Shown: positions 36,706-44,217 of the stretch, in pieces | How positions within the stretch are numbered: the first letter of the stretch is position 1 | How the letters are laid out: each line of letters opens with the position of its first letter | NCBI GenBank assembly: GCA_044227325.1 | Contig: JBGAFI010000006.1 | Span: 199,984 to 263,983, forward strand | Direction: 5' to 3' | Source of the DNA: PFJX01 sp044227325 | GTDB lineage: Bacteria; Pseudomonadota; Gammaproteobacteria; Burkholderiales; Thiobacillaceae | Length of the DNA: 64,000 nt | Notes under the pieces: model-generated | What the model was told of the DNA's origin: nothing | What the model saw: only the letters and a program-made list of their open reading frames with translations | Databases searched by the model: none | Program-made: the position numbers and the translations under genes

Positions 36706-38450
36706 CGCGCTCTCGCCTTCCGCTTCGGTGTCGCCGCATCGGCCCCGCGCAATTCCTTGATCTGGCTGCGGCCGCGCGACAACTCTCCCTTGCGGGTCTC
36801 CCGGGTGCTGGCCAACAGCGCCTTCTCCACCTGTTTCGCGATCAGCTCGATCTGCAACGATTTCAAGCGCACCTCGAGCTCGGCCTCCTCGGCATCGAGC
36901 TTGACGCGTGTGAGCTTGGATATGGCTTCGGCGGCATCATGGGCGATTGTTTCGGCGCGTTCCTTTTCCCAGCGCAACGTGCCCATCAACACCTCGCCGC
37001 CCGCGCTGTAGGTATCGGCCAGCGTCACGCCCGCGTCGCTCAGGATCAACTCGCGCACCTGGTTCGAATGGGCCGAGCCGCGCGACTTGACGATGGACAG
37101 GCCGCGGTTGCGCTCGCCGGCCTGCATCAGGTAATTGAGGTGGATCCAGGTATCCGCCAGCGCCGAAATCTGCAAGCGCGAGCCCCCCTCTCCCTGGCCG
37201 GACATCTCGTCGAGCAGGCTGGTGCAGAGCAGGGTAGCGCCCTCGCCCTTGGCCCAGTCGATGAGGCGGTCAGCCACGCTCTGCGTGTTCAAGAAATTGC
37301 CGGATTTGGACCAGGCGGACACCGGATCGATCACCACGCAACGCGCGCCGTGCGCCTTCGCGAGCGCCTTGATGCGCACCAGATAGGTCTCCGCGCTGCC
37401 CGTGATGGCGCGGGCCGAGACCATGCGCAGGCAGCCGTTTTTCACGTAACGGTCCAGCAGGATGCCCACCGAGGCCAGGTTGCGGATCACCTCGGTGCTG
37501 TTCGAATCGAAGCAAACGAACATGGTGCGCTCGCCACGCCGGCAAGCCGCCTCCGCGAAGGCGCCGCTCAGGGTCGTCTTGGCCGTGCCGGAGAAACCGG
37601 TGATCAGCACGCTGGCGCCGCGGTAGTAGCCGCCGCCGAGCATGGTGTCGAGCCGCTGCACGCCGCTGGAAACGCGCTCGTGGCTCAGCTTGATCTCGTC
37701 GCGGCCCAGCGTGTGGGCGACGGCGATTTCGATGCCGCTGCCGCCGAACAGGAACGGCGATTCGTTCTCGTCGAAGCTGGAGCCGCGATATTTCTGCACG
37801 CGCAGGCTGCGTTGCGACACGCCCATCTCCATGCCGTGGTTGAGTACCACGGCGCAATCCACCATGAACTGCATGAAGCCGAACGGCTGCCGGCTGCCGG
37901 CGCTCGCCGCGTCCCCTTCCGATTTCAAGGTGATGATGCCCGTCAGTTCGCGCGCCAATAACCACTGATGCAGCCGGTGGATCTCCCGCTTTTCCGCCAC
38001 CGGATCCGCCAGCAGCGCCAGCATGACATCCAGGGCATCCAAGACGATGCGCCGCGCGCCGATTTCCTTTGCCTTGACCTCCAGCGCGGCCAACATCCCG
38101 CTTAGGTCGAAATCTCCCGACTGGATCAGATCGGGCAAGGGCTGGGCGTCCATGAAGAACAACTTGTTGCGTCGGCACAATTCCGCGAGCTTCCAGTCGA
38201 AGCCTTCGGCGTTGGCCACGATGCGCGGCGAGGCCTCCTCGAACGCGACGAAGATGCCCGGCTCCTTGCAATCGCGCGCGCCATGCGCCAGAAATTGCAG
38301 CGCGAGGATGGTTTTGCCGGAGCCCGGTCCGCCCGTCAGCAGCGTCGTGCGGCCGCGCGGCAAACCGCCACCGGTGATTTCATCCAAGCCGGCGATGCCG
38401 GTCGGCGCTTTGGCCGGGATTTTCGCGGGCGGAGAGCCGGCAGATTTCAT
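36702..38450 (-). CDS. kaiC: KaiC-family double RecA-domain ATPase
   Basis: 582 aa with two RecA-like domains. CI has Walker A GGPGSGKT (40-47) and catalytic Glu pair FEE (71-72). CII has a variant Walker A GFSGTAKTT (285-293) and FDSN at 314-317 where cyanobacterial KaiC has a Glu pair. At the phosphorylation site the sequence is ISALADT (428-434), so the Ser is kept and the following Thr is Ala. The last 80 residues form a charged coiled coil. Start at ATG 38450; a motif site lies 57 bp upstream. Confidence 0.94.
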   Translation of the reverse strand: MKSAGSPPAKIPAKAPTGIAGLDEITGGGLPRGRTTLLTGGPGSGKTILALQFLAHGARDCKEPGIFVAFEEASPRIVANAEGFDWKLAELCRRNKLFFMDAQPLPDLIQSGDFDLSGMLAALEVKAKEIGARRIVLDALDVMLALLADPVAEKREIHRLHQWLLARELTGIITLKSEGDAASAGSRQPFGFMQFMVDCAVVLNHGMEMGVSQRSLRVQKYRGSSFDENESPFLFGGSGIEIAVAHTLGRDEIKLSHERVSSGVQRLDTMLGGGYYRGASVLITGFSGTAKTTLSGAFAEAACRRGERTMFVCFDSNSTEVIRNLASVGILLDRYVKNGCLRMVSARAITGSAETYLVRIKALAKAHGARCVVIDPVSAWSKSGNFLNTQSVADRLIDWAKGEGATLLCTSLLDEMSGQGEGGSRLQISALADTWIHLNYLMQAGERNRGLSIVKSRGSAHSNQVRELILSDAGVTLADTYSAGGEVLMGTLRWEKERAETIAHDAAEAISKLTRVKLDAEEAELEVRLKSLQIELIAKQVEKALLASTRETRKGELSRGRSQIKELRGADAATPKRKARAR

Positions 38451-38506
38451 TTCACACCCCGTGGAGTTTTATTGGCTCGAGCTTCCGGCGGTGGGTTTTG
38501 TCCGTC

Positions 38507-38522
38507 TGTACGCTAGAGCACA
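38507..38522 (-). promoter_or_regulatory. Motif site 1 (kaiC)
   Basis: Sense strand TGTGCTCTAGCGTACA; matches the TGTnCG-N4-CGnACA palindrome with one changed position. It is 57 bp upstream of the kaiC start. Confidence 0.65.
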
Positions 38523-38644
38523 TAGCTTTCCGATCGGCGCGCCACGCGCGGGCCGGAACCGCCTTGCCCGGCATGAGGCGGGGTCGCTCGGATCGCTCAC
38601 CTCGCGGAGCGGCCGGCTCCGCGCGTGCGCCTGTTGTCAGCGGT

Positions 38645-39529
38645 TCACCTTCGCGGCGCTTGACGCCGCAGGCTGCCGAATTCCAGCGCGTAAAGCCGCG
38701 TGAACTCAGCGCCCAGGAAGAAGATCAGCGACGAGTAATACACCCAGAGCAGCAAGGCGATGACCGAGCCGGCGGCGCCGAAGCTCGAGGCGACGCCACT
38801 GTTGCCCAGATACAGGCCGATGGCGAATTTCCCCAAGTTGAACAGCCCGGCGGTGCAGGCGGCGCCGATCCAGACATCGCGCCAGGACAAGGGCGCGTCC
38901 GGCAGGGTCTTGTAGATGACCGCGAACAGGCTGGTGATCACCCCGAACGAAACCAGGGAGGATGCCGTCGCGAAAACCGCGGCGTAAGTGCCCAGGATTC
39001 CATGCGCATAGCGCGCGAGCATGGCCAGCCCCGCGCTGGCGACCAGCGAGACGAGCAACAGGAAGGCCAGCCCCAGCACCAGGCCCAGGGACAGCAGGCG
39101 CGTTCTCACCAGCACGCCGAACACCGAGCGATGCGTTTCCCCGGCGCCCCACAGCTCATCCAGGGAGTTCTTCAACTCGACGAATACGCTGGTGGCGCCC
39201 AGCAACAACAAGACGCCCGCCACGAGTGTCGCGGCCAGGCCGGATGCGGGATTGCGCGCGCCGGCCAGCAGAGCCTGGATCGCCAGCGCGCCATTCGCGC
39301 CCACCAGACCTTGCACCTGGGCAACGATCTCGCCCTGGGCGGCTTCGGCGCCGAAGAAATAGCCGGCGACCGCGATGGACAGCACCAGGATGGGCGTCAT
39401 GGAGAACAGGGTAAAGAAGGCCAGGGCGGCGCCTTTGCTGGCCGATCGGTGATCGATCCAGGATTTCAGCGCCACGATCAGGACGGTTTTCAGACGCCCA
39501 GCCCAATCCTTGCCGGCGTCATGGCTCAT
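38645..39529 (-). CDS. YihY/BrkB-family membrane protein
   Basis: A 294-aa protein with six membrane segments. Family features are RSASKGAALAFFTLFSMTPIL, LKNSLDELWG near residue 120 and the terminal LLLWVYYSSLIFFLGAEFTRLYA. Once annotated as ribonuclease BN, this family has no proven enzymatic role. It stands alone between kaiC and the BON lipoprotein terminator. Confidence 0.9.
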   Translation of the reverse strand: MSHDAGKDWAGRLKTVLIVALKSWIDHRSASKGAALAFFTLFSMTPILVLSIAVAGYFFGAEAAQGEIVAQVQGLVGANGALAIQALLAGARNPASGLAATLVAGVLLLLGATSVFVELKNSLDELWGAGETHRSVFGVLVRTRLLSLGLVLGLAFLLLVSLVASAGLAMLARYAHGILGTYAAVFATASSLVSFGVITSLFAVIYKTLPDAPLSWRDVWIGAACTAGLFNLGKFAIGLYLGNSGVASSFGAAGSVIALLLWVYYSSLIFFLGAEFTRLYALEFGSLRRQAPRR

Positions 39530-39570
39530 CGATGGGCTCGAAACGATCTGGGCGGCGCGCTTCGTTCATG

Positions 39571-39617
39571 AAAAAAGCCCCGGGGCCATCCGACAAAATT
39601 TCGGATGGCCCCGGGGC
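39571..39617 (-). terminator. Strong intrinsic terminator of the BON gene
   Basis: A perfect 17-bp stem (GCCCCGGGGCCATCCGA and complement), 7-nt loop and a run of six T on the minus strand, 10 bp after the BON stop. Confidence 0.9.
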
Positions 39618-39626
39618 GGCCTTCGA

Positions 39627-39938
39627 TTATTTGAGGCGCATGTCGTTGGTGACGCCCTTGACGCCGCTGACGCCGCGCGCCAGTTCGACCGCCTTGTTCG
39701 CGGCGGCCTGGGAACTGACGAAGCCGCTCAGTTGCACCACGCCCTTGAAGGTTTCGACGTTGACCTCGAGAACCTTGGTCGTGTCATTGTCGAGAATGGC
39801 CGCCTTCACCTTGGCGGTGATGACGCTGTCGTCGATGTACTGGCCCGTGCCTTCATGGGTCGCGGTGGCCGCGCAACCGACGACGGATGCCAGGGTAACG
39901 GCCAGGAATACAGCGGAAAGATAGTTGCCAAGTTTCAT
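39627..39938 (-). CDS. BON-domain lipoprotein (OsmY-like)
   Basis: A 103-aa lipoprotein with lipobox SVVGC near residue 22 and one BON domain (DDSVITAKVKAAILDNDTTK, VVQLSGFVSSQAAANKAVEL, GVKGVTNDMRL). BON proteins bind membranes or peptidoglycan and are induced by osmotic or envelope stress. It follows the GlsB/YeaQ-like gene by 47 bp, probably in one transcript driven from motif site 2. Confidence 0.92.
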   Translation of the reverse strand: MKLGNYLSAVFLAVTLASVVGCAATATHEGTGQYIDDSVITAKVKAAILDNDTTKVLEVNVETFKGVVQLSGFVSSQAAANKAVELARGVSGVKGVTNDMRLK

Positions 39939-39985
39939 GATTGAAGCTCCAGATATGAGTGGAAGAACTGCTTGAACCCGCCGAC

Positions 39986-40240
39986 CTAAGCCAGCCGGCG
40001 GGAGATGAAGTGGTACAAAACCAACATGACGATCGCGCCGACCACGGCGACGAACAGGCTGTAAAGGTTGAACCCGGCCAAGCCCGGCATCCCGAAGGTG
40101 TTGAAAAGCCAGCCCCCGACCACCGCGCCGACGATGCCCAGAAGGATGTCCATGACAACGCCCTGGCCCGTCCCGCTGACAATCTTGCTGGCGATGAACC
40201 CGGCCGCGAGGCCGAGCACGATCCAGGCTAATAAGGTCAT
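39986..40240 (-). CDS. GlsB/YeaQ/YmgE-family membrane protein
   Basis: An 84-aa protein of three hydrophobic segments with the family pattern WIVLGLAAGFIASKIVSGTG, MDILLGIVGAVVGGWLF and a small third segment. Transglycosylase-associated membrane proteins of this group are general-stress induced. It is the first gene after motif site 2. Confidence 0.92.
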   Translation of the reverse strand: MTLLAWIVLGLAAGFIASKIVSGTGQGVVMDILLGIVGAVVGGWLFNTFGMPGLAGFNLYSLFVAVVGAIVMLVLYHFISRRLA

Positions 40241-40341
40241 GATTGCCTCCTGTCGCTGTCATGGTTCCGGCGCCGACCGGGAAATCCGCTCGCGCCAGGG
40301 GTGACTTCGCGGCCAGAATAGGGATGGCGACATGCGCGGTC

Positions 40342-40357
40342 TGTACGCTGCCGCACT
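40342..40357 (-). promoter_or_regulatory. Motif site 2 (glsB-like/BON operon)
   Basis: Sense strand AGTGCGGCAGCGTACA, followed by GAC. It lies 101 bp upstream of the GlsB/YeaQ-like gene. Confidence 0.75.
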
Positions 40358-40384
40358 TACCGCGCTTTGCGCGAGCCGGGCGGT

Positions 40385-40422
40385 CGCCGCCCTCTCCCCC
40401 GCAAGCGTGGGAGGGATGGGCG
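40385..40422. repeat. Dispersed GC palindrome
   Basis: CTCCCCCGCAAGCGTGGGAG with flanks, same family as copies at 28.0, 52.54 and 56.77 kb. It sits just past the ppk2 stop codon. Confidence 0.55.
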
Positions 40423-40427
40423 CGGGA

Positions 40428-41312
40428 TCAGCCGCCCGGTGCTTCCCTTAGCAACGCCTGGCGAATGGAGAGCAATTCCTCCCGCCGTTTCGCGTCGGTT
40501 TCCGGGTAGCGCATCTTGAGCGCCTTGAAGGTGTCCAGAATGATGCGGGAGACAATCAGCCGGGCGTTCTTCTTGTCGTCGGCGGGCACCACATGCCAGG
40601 GGGCGAACCTGGTGCTCGTCGCGCTCAGGCAGGCTTCATAGGCCCGCATGTACTGCTTCCAGAATTTCCGCTCCTCGATGTCCGCCTGACAAAATTTCCA
40701 GTTTTTTTCCGGCTCGTCGATGCGATCGAGAAAGCGCTTGCGTTGCTCTTCCTCGGACAGGTGCAGGAAGAACTTGATGATCCTCGTGCCGTTGCGATGG
40801 AGATGGTTCTCCAGATCGACAATGGAGCGAAAGCGTTCCTTCCAGATGGTTTCCTCGTCGACCAGTCCATCCGGAAGTCCCTGGCCGCGCAGGATCTCCG
40901 GGTGCACGCGCACGATCAGCACCTCCTCGTAGTAGGACCGGTTGAAGATGCCGATGCGGCCCCGTTCCGGCAGCGATTGCGTGGTGCGCCAGAGAAAATC
41001 GTGCTCAAGTTCCGTCGCGCTCGGGTGTTTGAAGCTGAACACCTGACAGCCTTGCGGGTTGACGCCGGACATCACGTGCCGGATGGCGCCGTCCTTGCCG
41101 GCCGCGTCCATGGCCTGAAAGATCAACAGCACCGCATAGCGGTTGGAGGCGTAGTGCAGTCGCTGCAACTCGCTCAACTCGTCCACCTGCGCGGCGAGCA
41201 GCTTGCGGTACGCCTTCTTCGACTTGTAAACCGGCGCCACCTTGGTCGGCCAGCGGGCCAGATCGACCGTGTCGCCCGCCTTTACCCGGAAATCCTTGGA
41301 TTCGATTTTCAT
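40428..41312 (-). CDS. ppk2: Polyphosphate kinase 2
   Basis: A 294-aa PPK2-family kinase exchanging phosphate between polyphosphate and nucleotides. Walker A is FQAMDAAGKDG, Walker B is FNRSYYEEV, and the lid region follows (ILRGQGLPDGLVDEETIW). ATG 41312 is preferred because GAGGAAAGG lies 6-14 bp upstream; an in-frame ATG is at 41318. The GVNPQGCQVFSF segment suggests the nucleoside mono/diphosphate-using classes, but the class is not certain. Confidence 0.94.
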   Translation of the reverse strand: MKIESKDFRVKAGDTVDLARWPTKVAPVYKSKKAYRKLLAAQVDELSELQRLHYASNRYAVLLIFQAMDAAGKDGAIRHVMSGVNPQGCQVFSFKHPSATELEHDFLWRTTQSLPERGRIGIFNRSYYEEVLIVRVHPEILRGQGLPDGLVDEETIWKERFRSIVDLENHLHRNGTRIIKFFLHLSEEEQRKRFLDRIDEPEKNWKFCQADIEERKFWKQYMRAYEACLSATSTRFAPWHVVPADDKKNARLIVSRIILDTFKALKMRYPETDAKRREELLSIRQALLREAPGG

Positions 41313-41903
41313 GGACATCCTTTCCTCGATCACTTCGCACCAGTCTGCCGCTGCTCAGGCCCTGATCCAGGATAGACAACGCCACTCCCCGATAGGTCGC
41401 CGGCGGGGTTCTTGCGGCCGCCCGACGCCACCGGATAATTCATGCCGCCGCACGGGGCCGCGATCATCCCGGGGTTACATGAGACGAATGTCTTTGGCGG
41501 CATCTTTCACGCCGCTGACAGCGTGTGCCGGCTCGACCGCCTGATCGACAACGGCCCGCGAATCCGCGTGGCCGCTCAACCGCGTCATCCCCTTGCGGGT
41601 GACCAGAAACGAGTGGTCCATACCTGATGGTCAACATGCTCGCGACCGAAGTGACACCCCTGGCCGGCAAGTCGAGACAACGCCCGCGTGGAGTCCCATA
41701 TTTCCGGGGCCGCGCGGAGAGGGACGACCCAGGAGCAAGTTTGTCCTGACGCAGGTCGGGCCAGCAGGTGAATCCTGCTTGGGGGCACGGATATCTTTCG
41801 GGCAATGCTTTCGGGCAATGCCACAATGGGGCGCCACCGTGAAACGCGGTGCCGCCTTCGCCGCGAGTCCCGAACCACCCTACGCGAGTCAGGAGATCAT
41901 TGC
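41313..41903. other. Intergenic region with a BON remnant
   Basis: About 590 bp between divergent ppk2 and the PAS gene. Apart from the BON-type remnant at 41475-41621 no gene was seen. The tandem TTTCGGGCAATGC (about 41796-41820) is a 13-bp direct repeat. Confidence 0.45.
41475..41621 (-). pseudogene. BON-domain gene remnant
   Basis: 48 codons match the C-terminal half of a BON domain (GMTRLSGHADSRAVVDQAVE, then HAVSGVKDAAKDIRLM and stop) and closely parallel the intact BON lipoprotein at 39627-39938. The N-terminal half and signal peptide are missing, so it is a broken paralogue. Confidence 0.65.
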
Positions 41904-42518
41904 ATGAAGCCCGATATCGACTGGATCGAAAAACGCCAGGCGCTGAGAACCGACGCGGCCAGGATGCTTTCCCACTTGTCCCCAGCGGAAACTGCGGCTC
42001 AGCCTGAAGCGGTCATGCTGCATGAACTCCTTGTCCACAAAGTGGAACTGGAGATGCAGATTGAGGAATTGCGCCGGGCGCATGCAGAGATGGAAGCGGC
42101 GCGGGACCATTATGCGGAATTCTATGAACGGGCTCCGATCGGCTACATCAGCCTGGACCGGGAGTGCTTGATCGATGAAATCAACCTGACCGGCGCCGAA
42201 TTGCTGGGCGCGGAGCGCGGCAAACTGGCCCATCGCCGGTTTTCCATGTTTGTCGCGCCCCGGGACAGGGATCGCTGGGACGCGGAGTTCGTGGGCCTGA
42301 TGAAAGATTTCCCATTCGAGAAGCGAACCCTGGTGCTCGAGATGGTGCGTGCCGACAACGCCGCCCTGCGCGCTTATCTGGACTGCCGGCGGCCGCGCTC
42401 GGCGGATGGCGTCCCGAGGCTTCGTCTCAGCCTGTTCGATATCGGAAAAATCGAGCAGGCCAAATCGGAAACCGACACACCGCCCCCGGATCTCGGGCCG
42501 AAAAACTTGGGGGCCTGA
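41904..42518 (+). CDS. PAS-domain protein without output domain
   Basis: 204 aa from ATG 41904 with AGGAG upstream. A coiled coil (ELLVHKVELEMQIEELRRAH) leads to a PAS domain (YERAPIGYISLDRECLIDEI, then AELLGAERGKL) and ends in a short disordered tail. Proteins of this type usually continue into a kinase or cyclase. The absence of output suggests truncation or a stand-alone sensor. Confidence 0.8.
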   Translation: MKPDIDWIEKRQALRTDAARMLSHLSPAETAAQPEAVMLHELLVHKVELEMQIEELRRAHAEMEAARDHYAEFYERAPIGYISLDRECLIDEINLTGAELLGAERGKLAHRRFSMFVAPRDRDRWDAEFVGLMKDFPFEKRTLVLEMVRADNAALRAYLDCRRPRSADGVPRLRLSLFDIGKIEQAKSETDTPPPDLGPKNLGA

Positions 42519-42606
42519 AATGACGGAACGGGCGCATTCCGACGCCCGCGCGCCCCTTCAGGCCCATTTGACGGTCGCCCATCGCCGGCCGCCCATCGTT
42601 TGCCGC

Positions 42607-42798
42607 TCATCGTTTGCCACCATTCCCGCTGATATTTTCAAGCGCGTCGAATCCCAGCTTTACCGCCGCCGGGACGGCGTCGCTGCCCTTGGCGTGGCGC
42701 TCGGCCCGCACGAGCATCGGCGTCGGCTTCGTCGAGAAAACCTGAACCTCGCATGCGGGTTGCCCGGAGCCGTTTTCGGTGCCCGGCTCCACCTTCAC
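42607..42798 (-). CDS. Remnant or atypical-start HPF/RaiA-like protein
   Basis: 63 aa from GTG 42798; the frame is open back to 42882. ENGSGQPACEVQVFSTKPTP, then LVRAERHAKGSDAVPAAVKL resemble the second half of ribosome-hibernation/sigma-54-modulation proteins. The first strands of that fold would lie upstream but no ATG exists there, and the frame is continuous with the stop of the DUF1840 gene. It may be a truncated gene. Confidence 0.45.
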   Translation of the reverse strand: MKVEPGTENGSGQPACEVQVFSTKPTPMLVRAERHAKGSDAVPAAVKLGFDALENISGNGGKR

Positions 42799-42882
42799 TT
42801 CATCGAGGCGCGACGCGGCCCACGACGCGGCCCGCTCTCGCGCCGATCCCGCGCCGTGGCTTGAGCCGCCCCGGATGACGGC

Positions 42883-43179
42883 TTATTTCCACATCACGTA
42901 GGTTTTCGCCTTGGCTGCGGCGTCGAGCAACGCGATCAGCGGCAGGGCGCGATGGGACAGGCTGACCGCCGGCTCCTCCGCGCGCGTGTCCGTCGCGGGC
43001 GAGGCCGCTTTCTCCGCCTCGATGGCGCTGGTCAGGCTGCTCAGCGCGGCGGGGACATCCTCGGCCACAATCGCGCCGGGCACGCTGGCGCTGTGTCCCA
43101 TCATCTTCAGCAGGGCGAGGGCCACATCCCCGAAGAAGGTGATGTCGGCGTAGGCATTGGTCGAAAAAGTCACCAGCAT
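42883..43179 (-). CDS. DUF1840 protein
   Basis: A 98-aa protein with the DUF1840 pattern: start MLVTFSTNAYADITFFGDVA, LLKMMGHSASVPGAI, and end VSLSHRALPLIALLDAAAKA then VMWK. The family is typical of betaproteobacteria and of unknown function. Confidence 0.92.
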   Translation of the reverse strand: MLVTFSTNAYADITFFGDVALALLKMMGHSASVPGAIVAEDVPAALSSLTSAIEAEKAASPATDTRAEEPAVSLSHRALPLIALLDAAAKAKTYVMWK

Positions 43180-43256
43180 GGAAACCCCTCAAGCACGTAT
43201 CGGCGCCCATGCCGCGCTCGCGCGACATGGGGATTCCACTCCAAATGGACGCCTTG

Positions 43257-43973
43257 TCACTCCGCGACATGCAGCTCGACACGGCGGTTCCGGTAACGTC
43301 CGTCCATCGTGCCGTTGGTGGCGACGAAACTGTTTTCGCCCCAGGCCGCGGTCTTCAAGGTGTCGGCCGGAACGCCCCTGTCGATCAGAAAAGCCTTGAC
43401 CGACTGGGCGCGGCGTTCCGACAACTTGAGATTGTAGGCGTCAGGCCCCGTGCTGTCGGTATAGCCGTCGACCTGGGTAAGCGGGAAGCTGGCGGAACGG
43501 AGGTCTTGCACGGCCTGATTCAGGATGGATTCCGCCCCGGGAAGCAGTTTGTCCGAGTCGAATTCGAAATTGACGTCTTCCAGAACCAGCGGATGGCCCT
43601 TCGCCAATATGACGGCCGGCGCCGGCGCCGGCGCTACGGCGACCGAGGGCGCTGGCGTGGCGACGGGCAAGGCCGCCGGGACAGGCGCCACGACCGGTGT
43701 CATGACCGGCTCCGGAGCGGGCGCCACAACCGGCGCGGCGACCGGGGCCGACTTCGTGGCGACGGTGGCCGGCGCCGGAACCGGACAAGGCTTGCCGAGC
43801 AGTTCCCTGCCCGGACAGCCGATGGTCCGGTATTCCTCGTAATCGGTGGTGAAGCCGGTCGGACTGGCTCGATTGGTGGGGTTGTAAAAAGGCTTGGTCT
43901 CCGCCCGGACGGGGACGATCCCGCTGAAAACCAGGCTGGAAGTGGCGGTCACGACGAATAGCATGCGGTTCAT
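43257..43973 (-). CDS. OmpA-family outer-membrane protein
   Basis: 238 aa with a signal peptide ending near VPVRA, a short N-terminal segment, a Pro/Ala/Val-rich linker (residues about 60-118) and a C-terminal OmpA peptidoglycan-binding domain (VNFEFDSDKLLPGAESILNQ, GYTDSTGPDAYNLKLSERRA). It lacks the eight-strand barrel, so it acts as a wall tether. Motif site 3 is 187 bp upstream. Confidence 0.92.
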   Translation of the reverse strand: MNRMLFVVTATSSLVFSGIVPVRAETKPFYNPTNRASPTGFTTDYEEYRTIGCPGRELLGKPCPVPAPATVATKSAPVAAPVVAPAPEPVMTPVVAPVPAALPVATPAPSVAVAPAPAPAVILAKGHPLVLEDVNFEFDSDKLLPGAESILNQAVQDLRSASFPLTQVDGYTDSTGPDAYNLKLSERRAQSVKAFLIDRGVPADTLKTAAWGENSFVATNGTMDGRYRNRRVELHVAE

Positions 43974-44160
43974 TTTCTTCTCCTCGATCGGAGTACGGAA
44001 ACGGTTGCCGATGGCGCTCGGCAAGACCCGGTATCGACACGGACGCCCGCTTGCCAACTTCGCGACCCGGCCCGTGGAGGTGGGACGAATCCAGCGGCGG
44101 ACGCCTGGCAAGGCGGGTTGACACCTTGACGTCAGCCTGATCGGGAATGCCCGATGCGTC

Positions 44161-44176
44161 GGTACGCTGACGCACA
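44161..44176 (-). promoter_or_regulatory. Motif site 3 (ompA-like)
   Basis: Sense strand TGTGCGTCAGCGTACC, with CTA before the core as in most copies. It lies 187 bp upstream of the OmpA-family gene. Confidence 0.7.
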
Positions 44177-44217
44177 TAGTCCGGAGACGGCCAGCCGTTG
44201 TGACGGCGAGCATCGTT

